A stretch of DNA of 9,510 nt from Desulfobacterales bacterium (GTDB taxonomy: Bacteria > Desulfobacterota > Desulfobacteria > Desulfobacterales > UBA5852). The position numbers were made by a program, and so were the translations under genes. Of this stretch, positions 1-6,263 are shown one piece after another. The notes under the pieces are model-generated. The model had not been told where the DNA came from and searched no databases. It worked only from the letters and a program-made list of their open reading frames with translations. Location: positions 1 through 9,510 of the forward strand of contig JAERRP010000254.1 of assembly GCA_016735415.1 (NCBI GenBank), written 5' to 3'. How positions within the stretch are numbered: position 1 is the stretch's first letter; each line of letters begins with the position of its first letter.

Positions 1-1
1 C

Positions 2-283
2 TTCGGCCGCGATCGCGGCGGGGCCTACGGCAATTTCATCCTTCGCCAGATTGGCGGATGGGCGGTCGGCCTATTTATCATCGGCCTTCTGCCGGGCATC
101 AACAACTGGGGGCACGGCGGCGGATTCGTGACGGGTTGGGGACTGGCCATGCTGCTGGGCTACCAGGAAAAAATCCGGGAAAACCTCTTCCACAAGACAC
201 TTGCCGGGGTCTGCGCCCTGGCCACCGTTCTCACCCTCGGCATGACAAGCCTTTACGCCCTGTACTACGTGCTGGTAATCTAA
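2..283 (+). CDS. Rhomboid-family intramembrane serine protease, C-terminal part (5' truncated by window edge)
   Basis: An open frame of 93 residues runs in from the left edge and stops at TAA 281-283. It holds three hydrophobic stretches, at about residues 19-34, 34-53 and 66-93. The middle one contains NNWGHGGGFVTG (His at visible residue 38), which matches the rhomboid TM6 motif GHxGG/xxxG that carries the catalytic His. The preceding FGRDRGGAYGNF loop and the extra last helix fit a 6+1 TM rhomboid. The catalytic Ser (GxSG, in TM4) would lie upstream, outside the window, so activity cannot be judged. Rhomboids cleave membrane-protein helices inside the inner membrane. The methyltransferase starts 39 bases after the stop on the same strand, so the two may be co-transcribed. 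The family call is fairly firm; the substrate is unknown. Confidence 0.8.
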   Translation, partial: FGRDRGGAYGNFILRQIGGWAVGLFIIGLLPGINNWGHGGGFVTGWGLAMLLGYQEKIRENLFHKTLAGVCALATVLTLGMTSLYALYYVLVI

Positions 284-322
284 ATTGAATTTATCATGCC
301 CGCCGAGGTCAAGGAAAACACC

Positions 323-946
323 ATGCCAATCGATGCCGAAAAATTTGACAGAATCGCACGCACTGTTTTAAGACCCGTTTATCCAGTCATTGCCGACCAG
401 ATCATCAAGCGGACCGGCATCACCCGGGGCGCCGGCCTCGATATCGGCTGCGGCAACGGGTATCTCGGCATGGCCCTGATGGCGCTGACCGATCTGTCGG
501 TTAGTTTCCTGGACCCCTCCCGGGCGATGCTGGATATAGCGCAAGGCCATACATCCGCGCAGGGGTTCTCCCCTCGCACCACCATCGTGCAAGGCGATGT
601 AAACGACATCCCGTTGCCGGACAATGCCTTCCAGCTGGCCGTCAGCCGGGGGTCGATCTTTTTCTGGCAGAACCTGTCAACCGCCTTGCAGGAAATCCTC
701 CGGGTTCTGTCCCCAGCCGGCATGGCCTATATCGGCGGTGGATTCGGAACCGCCGCCTTGAAAGAAGAGATCAGCCGCAAAATGGAAGCCAGGGATCACG
801 GTACTTCGCGTTGGAAAAATAAAGTCCGCCGCATGGGCACCGATATGCGCCTTGCATTCGAACAAGCTTTAAAACGTGCCGGGATCGTTAACTATGACAT
901 CGTTCATAACGATGAGGTGGGGTTGTGGATCGTTATGACTAAATAA
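323..946 (+). CDS. Class I SAM-dependent methyltransferase (Methyltransf_11/25-like), substrate unknown
   Basis: This is a 207-residue protein with a Rossmann-type methyltransferase core. Motif I is LDIGCGNGYLG at residues 39-49 (SAM-binding glycine loop). Asp64 sits at the end of beta-2, where the ribose hydroxyls bind. GD at 91-92 and LPDNAFQLAVSRG at 98-110 correspond to motifs II/III of the family, and a LRVLSPAG element (126-133) corresponds to the usual LkPGG. The start at 323 is preferred over the in-frame ATG at 296 because AAGGA (311-315) lies 7 bases upstream of 323, while nothing like a ribosome site precedes 296. It lies close behind the rhomboid gene and may be in its operon. The C-terminal half (residues 135-207) is short and basic and gives no clue to the substrate. 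Small-molecule methylation is the default guess for this family. Confidence 0.82.
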   Translation: MPIDAEKFDRIARTVLRPVYPVIADQIIKRTGITRGAGLDIGCGNGYLGMALMALTDLSVSFLDPSRAMLDIAQGHTSAQGFSPRTTIVQGDVNDIPLPDNAFQLAVSRGSIFFWQNLSTALQEILRVLSPAGMAYIGGGFGTAALKEEISRKMEARDHGTSRWKNKVRRMGTDMRLAFEQALKRAGIVNYDIVHNDEVGLWIVMTK

Positions 947-947
947 T

Positions 948-1084
948 GTCCGTCCAGAAATGGTCTTTTTTGCCCTGATCGGCCGGTCGTAGCGGGTTTG
1001 CGGCTGCGGCGTACAAAAGTACGCCTCACCACAACCCCGCTGCGGCCGTATCAGAACAAAAAATCCTCATTTCTGAATCGGACA
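948..1084. repeat. Long imperfect palindrome A (137 bp) with GGCGTAC-AAAA-GTACGCC core
   Basis: This fills most of the 214-base gap between the convergent methyltransferase and the 137-residue gene. The ends are TGTCCG (948-953) and CGGACA (1079-1084). Going inward, both arms carry matching blocks in the same order: CAGAAATG, TTTTTTG, CTGAT and CGGCCG, with small differences. The centre is a perfect hairpin, GGCGTAC (1008-1014), AAAA, GTACGCC (1019-1025), placed within one base of the midpoint. No open frame spans it. Between two convergent genes it could also act as a two-way transcription stop, but no free T-run follows the stem. Its relation to palindrome D is noted there. Confidence 0.8.
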
Positions 1085-1144
1085 CGATCATGCCGTCCTT
1101 AAATCCGTGGATGGACACAAGTTTGCGCTTTTTGATATTGAGGT

Positions 1145-1159
1145 GCTCTTGTAAAGAGC
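1145..1159. terminator. Short hairpin next to the stop of the 137-residue gene (weak terminator candidate)
   Basis: GCTCTT-GTA-AAGAGC forms a perfect 6-bp stem with a 3-base loop and begins one base beyond the TAG (1161-1163) of the minus-strand gene. On the minus strand it is followed by ACCTCAATATC, so the U-tract of a standard intrinsic terminator is missing. It may only protect the mRNA end. Confidence 0.35.
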
Positions 1160-1160
1160 G

Positions 1161-1574
1161 CTATTCTTGGACGGCACGTTGGTGCGCCTCGCGCATACGG
1201 GTTTCCACATAATCCAGCAGTTTTTTATCGTAGGCTTCGATGTCGAAACAGGTGGCGTCTTCACCCAGCAGTCCCTCCGGCACGAAATCGCCCTGTTCTT
1301 CCGGGTCGCTGATCATCTCGCCGTAAAAACAGACCGACAGCCAGCGCGGCGAGTCCTCGATAACATCGATCATGACAAAGAGCGGACGCTTTTGTTGATT
1401 TGGATGGATACCCCGCAATGAATAAGTAAGCCCCGGCCGAGGCACAAAATCCAGACTGATCTGGTCCATGGTTTCAAGGCGGGCCTTTAGTCTCAAAAAG
1501 GCCTGTTTGTTCTTCTCTTCCGTATCGGACCATTCGTCAATAAAGGATTGAAGGGCCTGCTTTGATTCGCTCAT
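1161..1574 (-). CDS. Hypothetical protein, 137 aa, soluble, no assignable family
   Basis: I do not recognise a named domain. The protein is soluble and acidic, with no signal peptide or membrane segment. Residues 1-37 look helical and charged (MSESKQALQSF..., then KARLETMDQ). The middle part, residues 43-90, is rich in beta-forming residues with conserved-looking blocks: FVPRPGLTYSLRG (43-55), RPLFVMIDVIED (63-74), RWLSVCFYGEMISDPEE (77-93). An acidic tail, GLLGEDATCFDIEAYD (101-116), is followed by a C-terminal helix (117-135). The start is supported by GGAG 8 bases upstream of the ATG. The gene is flanked on both sides by long palindromes (A downstream, B upstream), so it looks monocistronic. 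Codon use resembles its neighbours, so it is likely a real conserved protein of unknown role. Confidence 0.75.
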   Translation of the reverse strand: MSESKQALQSFIDEWSDTEEKNKQAFLRLKARLETMDQISLDFVPRPGLTYSLRGIHPNQQKRPLFVMIDVIEDSPRWLSVCFYGEMISDPEEQGDFVPEGLLGEDATCFDIEAYDKKLLDYVETRMREAHQRAVQE

Positions 1575-1607
1575 TGGCTTTCTCCATCGAACAGGTTGTG
1601 GTTATTA

Positions 1608-1768
1608 AGGGCTCGCGAAAAAAAATAACTTAACATTTTAAACGCCGATACATCCCGTCGGGCGGCGTTGCCAAAGCTCGGAATAAGCCAGCTATTCCTG
1701 CGCTTTTGCGCCTTGCCGGGCAGGCGCCTCAACGCCTAAAATTGCTAATTTATTTTTGCGCGAACCCT
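1608..1768. repeat. Long imperfect palindrome B (161 bp) with GGAATA/TATTCC core
   Basis: This occupies most of the 254-base gap upstream of the 137-residue gene. The outer arms are AGGGCTCGCG (1608-1617) and CGCGAACCCT (1759-1768), one mismatch. Going inward, both arms read an A/T-rich block (AAAAAAATAACTTAACATTTTAA against AAAATTGCTAATTTATTTTT when folded), then GGCG-type blocks. The centre is GGAATA (1680-1685), 7 bases, TATTCC (1693-1698), within two bases of the geometric midpoint. The 60 bases between this element and the 99-residue gene hold only a small GGGG-TCA-CCCC hairpin at 1780-1790 without a T-run. I see no coding frame in the element. Confidence 0.8.
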
Positions 1769-1828
1769 AAAGGGACCAAGGGGTCACCCCGGGCACCGCT
1801 TTTAATCGCCAAACGACTAGGCTCGAAA

Positions 1829-2128
1829 CTATAACAGGGTATGTGTGAAAATCAACAGACCATAGCCGGCGGCCAATACGATCAATTGTCGCACCACGCG
1901 CTGGGGCCAGAAGGGAAGATCTTGGATGAGTGGATGGCAGGGCATTTCAGCGCGCGGGAAGAAGATGATTTCGCATCCGCCGGTCGTGAATATCGGTGCC
2001 TGGCGGGCGTGTTTCAGACGTTGCCGAATCATCCGGATCAATTTGCGGTCCTCGACCCGCTGTGCTTCGCGCAGCATTTCCAGATAAATATCGGTGGTCT
2101 GGTAAAAAGGCTCGTAGGATTCGGCCAA
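1829..2128 (-). CDS. Small protein, 99 aa, with C-terminal membrane segment; TTG start; paired with XRE regulator
   Basis: I do not recognise a named family. Residues 1-45 are charged and helical and contain TDIYLEMLREAQRVEDRK (12-29). This lines up without gaps with residues 100-126 of the upstream regulator (13 of 27 identical). The middle part has GGCEIIFFPRAEMPCHP (50-66), with two Cys. Residues 78-98 form one hydrophobic helix, suggesting a tail-anchored or single-pass inner-membrane protein. The start is TTG, chosen because AGGAGG lies 8 bases upstream of it and no in-frame ATG fits. It begins 15 bases after the regulator's stop, so the two are almost certainly one transcript. Both genes end in the same way (CC-C/T-GTTATAG, Leu-stop). 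It might sense or relay a signal to the regulator through the shared module, but that is inference. Confidence 0.72.
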   Translation of the reverse strand: MAESYEPFYQTTDIYLEMLREAQRVEDRKLIRMIRQRLKHARQAPIFTTGGCEIIFFPRAEMPCHPLIQDLPFWPQRVVRQLIVLAAGYGLLIFTHTLL

Positions 2129-2143
2129 GGCACCAACCTCCTG

Positions 2144-2581
2144 CTATAACGGGGCCTCCGTGATCTGTCCTTCGTTAGGGGCCGCATCGGAAAACAACCG
2201 CGCCAGCTTCTCGGCAATGTAGTCGATCAATTCCCTGTCATTCAGGAGCACCGCCTTGTTCAGCATCTCCAGATAGGCATCCAGGCCCGGAAACTGTTCG
2301 ATCGTTTTTTCACTGACGTCAAGGCCCTGCGGGGAAGTCGCATCATGTCCTCGAACCTTGCCGGTGGGGTTGGGGATCAATGCCGATACCGGTATATTGA
2401 GCACCCGGGCCAGGTTCTCGATATCCTGCTGCGTCGGCTTCTGGCGCCCCAACTCGATGTTCTTGATTTTGGTGCGGCCCGATTCAAATGAAGTGTTAAA
2501 TGCATCAGCGCCCAGGGTGCCCTGATTCAACCCGGCGCGCCGACGGCAAATCTGGACAATTTCAGATTGCGACAGTTCCAT
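2144..2581 (-). CDS. XRE/Cro-type helix-turn-helix transcriptional regulator, 145 aa
   Basis: Residues 4-70 form an XRE-type HTH domain: SQSEIVQICRRRAGLNQ (helices 1-2), then a recognition region with GRTKIKNIELGRQKPT (35-50) and the usual final helix DIENLARVLNIPVSALIP (53-70). The turn before the recognition helix is about 5 residues longer than in a standard Cro/434 domain. A linker (71-95) leads to a C-terminal helical module at 100-126, which reappears in the next gene. A longer frame begins at TTG 2650, but that TTG is part of a perfect TTGACA -35 box. The ATG at 2581 is therefore preferred, with AAAGGAG (2594-2600) 12 bases ahead, which is rather long. It is transcribed apart from the liv operon. 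DNA binding is well supported; the target is unknown, and autoregulation is plausible. Confidence 0.82.
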   Translation of the reverse strand: MELSQSEIVQICRRRAGLNQGTLGADAFNTSFESGRTKIKNIELGRQKPTQQDIENLARVLNIPVSALIPNPTGKVRGHDATSPQGLDVSEKTIEQFPGLDAYLEMLNKAVLLNDRELIDYIAEKLARLFSDAAPNEGQITEAPL

Positions 2582-2622
2582 GAGGCCGTCGATCTCCTTT
2601 CGTAGGTATTGTGAATATCTCA

Positions 2623-2650
2623 ATATTACGTCCAAATGAGTAATTGTCAA
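2623..2650 (-). promoter_or_regulatory. Sigma-70-type promoter for the XRE regulator pair
   Basis: On the minus strand TTGACA (2650-2645, perfect -35) is followed by a 16-base spacer and TAATAT (2628-2623, 4 of 6 to the -10 consensus; AATATT gives a 17-base spacer). Transcription would start near 2616, upstream of the ATG at 2581. This means the two-gene unit need not depend on read-through from livF. Confidence 0.6.
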
Positions 2651-2657
2651 TGTAATA
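2624..2657. promoter_or_regulatory. Inverted repeat TATTAC...GTAATA spanning the promoter (possible operator)
   Basis: TATTAC (2624-2629) and GTAATA (2652-2657) are perfect inverted repeats 22 bases apart, which puts the half-sites about three helical turns apart. They bracket the -35 and touch the -10. A third partial copy (GTAAT, 2640-2644) lies between. This is the expected place for an autoregulatory XRE operator, but the arms are short and AT-rich, so chance cannot be excluded. Confidence 0.35.
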
Positions 2658-2728
2658 AAGGAGGGGCGGCCTCATATTCCCGGCAAAACCGGACAGGTCG
2701 CGGTGGTGATGGTGCCTGCAGGCGTCGT

Positions 2729-3430
2729 TCAGACCCCCAGATACCGAGCCTTCAGGGACTCGTCCGCAGCCAGTTCGTCCGTGCGCCCCTGCCATACCAC
2801 GCGACCGTTTTGCATGATACAGTGACGGTCGGCAATTTGCATCAGGGCATCCAGGTTTTTATCGATGATCAGGATCGCGTGGCCGTTGGCTTTCAACTGG
2901 ATCAGGCTTTGCCAGATCTCCCGGCGGATCAGAGGCGCCAAACCTTCCGTGGCCTCGTCCAGGATGAGCAGTTTGGGATTGGTCATCAAGGCACGAACGA
3001 CGGCGAGCATCTGCTGTTCGCCGCCGGATAGCTGGTTGCCGAAATGAGTGCGCCGGTCGGCGAGACGCGGGAAAAGGGTCAGGACGCTGTCGAGCGTATA
3101 CGGTGAAGGTGATTCCAGACGATTGGCGGCGGGCGCCACCATATTTTCATAAACCGTCAGGTTGGGGAAAATCTGCCGTCCTTCCGGCACCAGTCCGATC
3201 CCCAAACGGGCAATGGCATAGCTGGGCAGCCGGTGAATATCGGTTCCATCAAAAACGATTCGTCCCGCGCGCACCGGTGTCAGCCCCATGATGGAACGTA
3301 CCGTGGTGCTCTTGCCCATACCGTTGCGGCCCAGCAGGGTAACCACTTCGCCCTCCCGAACCTCAAGGCTGACGCCGAACAGGGCCTGGCTTTTCCCGTA
3401 GAACGTCTCGATGCGCTCGACTGTTAACAC
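2729..3430 (-). CDS. livF: Branched-chain amino acid-type ABC transporter, ATP-binding protein LivF
   Basis: This is a 233-residue ABC ATPase, the normal LivF length. It has Walker A GRNGMGKST (34-42), Q-loop VPEGRQIFPNLTV (81-93, typical of LivF), signature LSGGEQQ (134-140) and Walker B LLILDEATEGL (154-164) with catalytic Glu159. LivF proteins normally have VEQN where other ABC ATPases have the H-loop His; here it reads IIDKN (188-192), so the position is also non-His and even the usual Glu-Gln is changed. With LivG it would form the cytoplasmic ATPase pair driving the LivH/LivM channel. The start is GTG, overlapping the livG stop by 7 bases (GTGTTAA), with GGGGGAG just upstream, pointing to translational coupling. 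It is the last gene of the liv operon. The 78 bases between its stop and the regulator's promoter contain no convincing terminator. Confidence 0.93.
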   Translation of the reverse strand: MLTVERIETFYGKSQALFGVSLEVREGEVVTLLGRNGMGKSTTVRSIMGLTPVRAGRIVFDGTDIHRLPSYAIARLGIGLVPEGRQIFPNLTVYENMVAPAANRLESPSPYTLDSVLTLFPRLADRRTHFGNQLSGGEQQMLAVVRALMTNPKLLILDEATEGLAPLIRREIWQSLIQLKANGHAILIIDKNLDALMQIADRHCIMQNGRVVWQGRTDELAADESLKARYLGV

Positions 3431-4197
3431 TCGTCTCCCCCTTGCGGACTGTCCTCATCACCCAGGTAGGCCTGGCGCACGGCCGGATTGCAGCGGATTT
3501 CCTCCGGGGTGCCGCTGGCAATGGCCCGGCCGTAAACCAACACCGTGATCCGGTCGGCCAGGGCGAAAACCGCCCCCATGTCGTGCTCCACCAGCAGGAT
3601 CGTGAATTCGGATTTCAAGCGCCGGATCAACTTGGACAGTTGCACGGCCCCGCCGGGCCCCATGCCGGCATAGGGGTCGTCGAGCAGCAGCATCTTGGGA
3701 TGGCCCGCCAAAGCCATGCCTACCTCCAACTGCCGCTTCTCGCCATGGGACAGGTTGGCCGCCGGCACGTGCCCGCGGTCCTCCAGCCCCATGCGTTCCA
3801 TGGCCGGCCCGATGGCCCGTCGGATCAGCGGATCGGCGCCGGCCCGGCGCCAGAAGCGGAAACTGTGGCCGTTGTGGGCCTGGATGGCCAGGGAGAGATT
3901 TTCGCGTACCGTGAGTTGGTCGAACACTGATGTGATCTGGTAGGAGCGCGCCAGCCCCAGCCGGGCCCGGCGGTGAACCGGCAGGTGGGTAATCTGCCGG
4001 CCGTCAAAAAAGATCTGGCCGCTGTCCGGTGCCAACTCGCCGCTCAACTGGTTGAGGGCCGTGGTCTTGCCGGCCCCGTTGGGTCCGATCAGGGCATGCA
4101 GTTCGCCGCGGGCCACCTCCAGGGAGAAATCGTTGCTGGCCGGAACAGCGCCTAAACGCTTGGTCAGTGATTGAACCGTGAGCAGAACGTCAACCAT
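3424..4197 (-). CDS. livG: Branched-chain amino acid-type ABC transporter, ATP-binding protein LivG
   Basis: This is a 257-residue ABC ATPase from ATG 4197. That start is preferred over the in-frame TTG at 4218 because GGAGG (4213-4209) lies 11 bases ahead and the ATG overlaps the livM stop. Numbering from TTG 4218, it has Walker A GPNGAGKTT (45-53), Q-loop Gln94, signature LSHGEKRQLEV (156-166, LivG style) and H-loop His212 in LLVEHDMG. It carries the extra loop between Walker A and signature that marks LivG. The oddity is Walker B: MLLLDDPYAGM has Asp181 where the catalytic Glu normally follows the Walker B Asp (LDEP). That usually weakens hydrolysis, so the pair may rely on LivF for turnover. 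All other motifs are intact, so this is not a pseudogene. It overlaps livM by 8 bases and livF by 7. Confidence 0.93.
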   Translation of the reverse strand: MVDVLLTVQSLTKRLGAVPASNDFSLEVARGELHALIGPNGAGKTTALNQLSGELAPDSGQIFFDGRQITHLPVHRRARLGLARSYQITSVFDQLTVRENLSLAIQAHNGHSFRFWRRAGADPLIRRAIGPAMERMGLEDRGHVPAANLSHGEKRQLEVGMALAGHPKMLLLDDPYAGMGPGGAVQLSKLIRRLKSEFTILLVEHDMGAVFALADRITVLVYGRAIASGTPEEIRCNPAVRQAYLGDEDSPQGGDEC

Positions 4198-5188
4198 GGT
4201 TGCCGTTGCCTCCGGCAATCAAGCCGTAGATGCCGCGTTTGGCGAACAGGACCACAAGGATCAGGAAGGGGCCCAGATAAACCATCCAGTGTTCGGTGTA
4301 GATCGAAAGCAATTCCTCCATCAGCAGCAGGGTCATTGCGCCCAGGACCGGCCCGAAAAGGGTTCCCATCCCGCCGAGCAATACCATGACCAGGATCTCC
4401 CCGGAGCGGGTCCAATGCATCAGACCGGGGCTGACGTATTCCGTCTGGTTGGCGATCAGGGCGCCGGCCAGGCCGGCACCGGCGCCGGCAATCACGAAGC
4501 AGACCAGCCGGTAACGAAACGTGGGAAATCCCAGGGACTTCATACGCCGCTCGTTTTCCTTGCAGCCCCGGATGACCATGCCGAAGCGGGAATGGACAAG
4601 CCGGTAGGACAAGAAGAGAAATGCGGCCAGCGCCGCCAGGCAGAGGTAGTAAAACTGCCGGTCGTCCCCCAGGTCAATCCCCGGCACGGTATTGCGGGCG
4701 AATAGGCTGATGCCGTCGTCCCCGCCGTAGGCCTCCAGGGAGACAAAAAAATAGTAGAGCATCTGAGCAAACGCCAGGGTAATCATGATGAAATTCATGC
4801 CACTGGTGCGCAGGCTCAAGGCGCCGATGACCGACGCCGCCACCGCGGATATCAAGACCGCGACCGGCCAGAGCACCAGCGCACTCTCATGGCCGCCGAC
4901 CTGGAAGGGCCAGGTGACGACCGGGGTCCCCTCGAAACCGTGAACGGACAGGATGCAGACCACGTAGGCACCGATCCCGAAAAAGGCGGCATGCCCCAGA
5001 CTCACCATACCGCCGAAGCCCAGCATGAGATCGAGGCTGACGGCGGCCAGGGCATAGATCAGGATACGACTGAAGAGGGTCACCAGATAGGGGTCATCCG
5101 TCAATTCGGCCATAAGGGGCAATACCAGCAACAGGACGGCACCGCCGGCAATGGCCAGGGCTTTGCGGTTTAGGCGCGATTTATCCAT
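4190..5188 (-). CDS. livM: Branched-chain amino acid-type ABC transporter, permease LivM
   Basis: This is a 332-residue polytopic inner-membrane protein. The start at ATG 5188 (MDKSRLNRKAL) is preferred: the frame stays open to 5284, but the added residues are Trp/Cys/Pro-rich and unlike a LivM N-terminus, while ATG 5188 overlaps the livH stop (ATGGATAA). Family landmarks are LMLGFGGMVSLGHAAFFGIGAY (about 54-75), SLRTSGMNFIMITLAFAQ (125-142), the coupling-helix region RRMKSLGFPTFRYRLVCFVIAG (214-235) and LLGGMGTLFGPVLGA (270-284). The end RGIYGLIAGG is typical. It pairs with LivH to form the translocation channel. There is no strong ribosome site, so translation probably depends on coupling to livH. 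Confidence 0.93.
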   Translation of the reverse strand: MDKSRLNRKALAIAGGAVLLLVLPLMAELTDDPYLVTLFSRILIYALAAVSLDLMLGFGGMVSLGHAAFFGIGAYVVCILSVHGFEGTPVVTWPFQVGGHESALVLWPVAVLISAVAASVIGALSLRTSGMNFIMITLAFAQMLYYFFVSLEAYGGDDGISLFARNTVPGIDLGDDRQFYYLCLAALAAFLFLSYRLVHSRFGMVIRGCKENERRMKSLGFPTFRYRLVCFVIAGAGAGLAGALIANQTEYVSPGLMHWTRSGEILVMVLLGGMGTLFGPVLGAMTLLLMEELLSIYTEHWMVYLGPFLILVVLFAKRGIYGLIAGGNGNHG

Positions 5189-6095
5189 GGGCCGGCAGCA
5201 GTCCCCGGGGGCGGCACACCAGGATGGCCGCCATGAGCAGATAAACCGACATGGATGCCAGGGAGGCGGCCGCTCCGTCGGCATAGGCCGGGGTGAGAAA
5301 CAGGCGCAACAGCATGGGTAGAAAGGCCCGGCCGAGGGTATCCACCAGTCCCACCAGCAAGGCGCCGATCAGGGCGCCGCGGATGGACCCGATCCCGCCG
5401 ATGACGATCACCACGAAGGTGAGAATCAGAATGCTCTCGCCCATTCCGGATTCCACGGCCAGGATGGGGCCGGCCATCACGCCGGCCAGTCCGGCCAGCA
5501 GCGTACCCAGGCCGAAAACTATGGTGTAAAGAAGGCGGATGTTCACGCCCAGGGCGCCGGCCATCTCCCGGTTACTGGCCCCGGCACGGATCTGCATACC
5601 GATGCGGGTACGGGTGAAGAGCAGGTAAAGCAGCACCGCCACCATGATGCCCACGGCGATGACAGCAATGCGGTAGCTGGGATAAGGGACACCGGGGATC
5701 AATTCGATGCTTCCAGCCAGCCATGACGGCACATCCATGAACAGGGGTTGACGCCCCCAGATGATGCGCGTCAGTTCATTGAAAAACATGATCAACCCGA
5801 AGGTGGCCAGCACCTGATCCAGGTGATCTTTTTTATAGAGCCGCCGCAGCACCAGGATTTCCACCACCATGCCGGTCAGCGCCGCCGCCGGCAGGGCCGC
5901 CAGAACGCCCAGGATAAACGATCCGGTGCGGACGGCCACGGTGGCGCCCACGTAGGCACCGATCATGTAGAACGAACCGTGGGCCAGATTGATCACCTGC
6001 ATGATCCCGAACACCAGGGTCAGGCCGGCGGACATCAGAAACAGCATGATGCCCAACTGAAGCCCGTTGAGCAGTTGTTCGATAAACAGGAGCAT
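5181..6095 (-). CDS. livH: Branched-chain amino acid-type ABC transporter, permease LivH
   Basis: This is a 304-residue polytopic inner-membrane protein, close to the normal LivH length. Landmarks are the N-terminal LNGLQLGIMLFLMSAGLTLV, then FGIMQVINLAHGSFYMIGAY (29-48, the LivH hallmark), the cytoplasmic coupling region MAGALGVNIRLLYTIVFGLG (178-197), and VIVIGGIGSIRGALIGALLVG (229-249). The end, CRPRGLLPAHG, is typical. It partners LivM. The ATG at 6095 is the first good start, but no clear Shine-Dalgarno sequence precedes it. The 167-base gap to livK holds palindrome C instead of the tight spacing seen in the rest of the operon, so LivH may be made at a lower level than the receptor. Confidence 0.93.
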   Translation of the reverse strand: MLLFIEQLLNGLQLGIMLFLMSAGLTLVFGIMQVINLAHGSFYMIGAYVGATVAVRTGSFILGVLAALPAAALTGMVVEILVLRRLYKKDHLDQVLATFGLIMFFNELTRIIWGRQPLFMDVPSWLAGSIELIPGVPYPSYRIAVIAVGIMVAVLLYLLFTRTRIGMQIRAGASNREMAGALGVNIRLLYTIVFGLGTLLAGLAGVMAGPILAVESGMGESILILTFVVIVIGGIGSIRGALIGALLVGLVDTLGRAFLPMLLRLFLTPAYADGAAASLASMSVYLLMAAILVCRPRGLLPAHG

Positions 6096-6120
6096 AAGAT
6101 TCTATCGGAAGACGATCTTG

Positions 6121-6263
6121 GTTTCCGTTCAGAAAAGGCAGGTTGTGGCTCAGGCCAAGGCCACAGCGTTGTGGCCACCGCAGGCGCAGTTGGGCTGCTT
6201 CGAGGATGGCGGCAAGGCGAGAACGCCGGCCTGGACCGCAAGATGCCGTTTCCGGACGGAAAC
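6121..6263. repeat. Long imperfect palindrome C (143 bp) between livK and livH
   Basis: The outer arms are GTTTCCGT (6121-6128) and ACGGAAAC (6256-6263), a perfect 8-bp match. Going inward, both arms continue with CAGAAAAGGCA / CGGAAACGGCA-type, TTG-GG and CAGGCC blocks and later GCGTTGTGGCCACC / GCCTTGCCGCCATC blocks. The centre is GCAG (6186-6189), 5 bases, CTGC (6195-6198), which is the exact midpoint. Inside lies a second perfect hairpin, GGCCACA-GCGT-TGTGGCC (6159-6176). The element touches the livK stop: its last base is the first base (on the plus strand) of the TAG complement. It could slow read-through from livK into livHMGF or protect the livK mRNA end, so that more receptor than permease is made. 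That role is inference. Confidence 0.78.

Noticed and set aside
948..1768. CRISPR array or tandem repeats in the 0.9-1.8 kb region
   Set aside because: The repeats are single inverted palindromes, not direct repeats with regular spacers. No repeated unit recurs in tandem.
1780..1790. GGGG-TCA-CCCC hairpin after the 99-residue gene as a terminator
   Set aside because: It has a four-base stem and no T-run on the minus strand, so it is mentioned only within palindrome B.
2660..2728. Intrinsic terminator after livF
   Set aside because: CCGG-TTTTG-CCGG and GCCTGCAGGC can fold, but the stems are 4-5 bp and there is no U-tract. The evidence is too weak to annotate.
2636..3031. A 131-residue plus-strand frame opposite livF
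   Set aside because: It is antisense to intact ABC ATPase motifs. The AAAGGAGG before it is part of a gap, but the product has no recognisable feature.
5189..5284. N-terminal extension of LivM up to 5284
   Set aside because: The residues are Pro/Trp/Cys-rich, unlike any LivM, and are coded in another frame by the end of livH. The coupled ATG at 5188 explains the start better.
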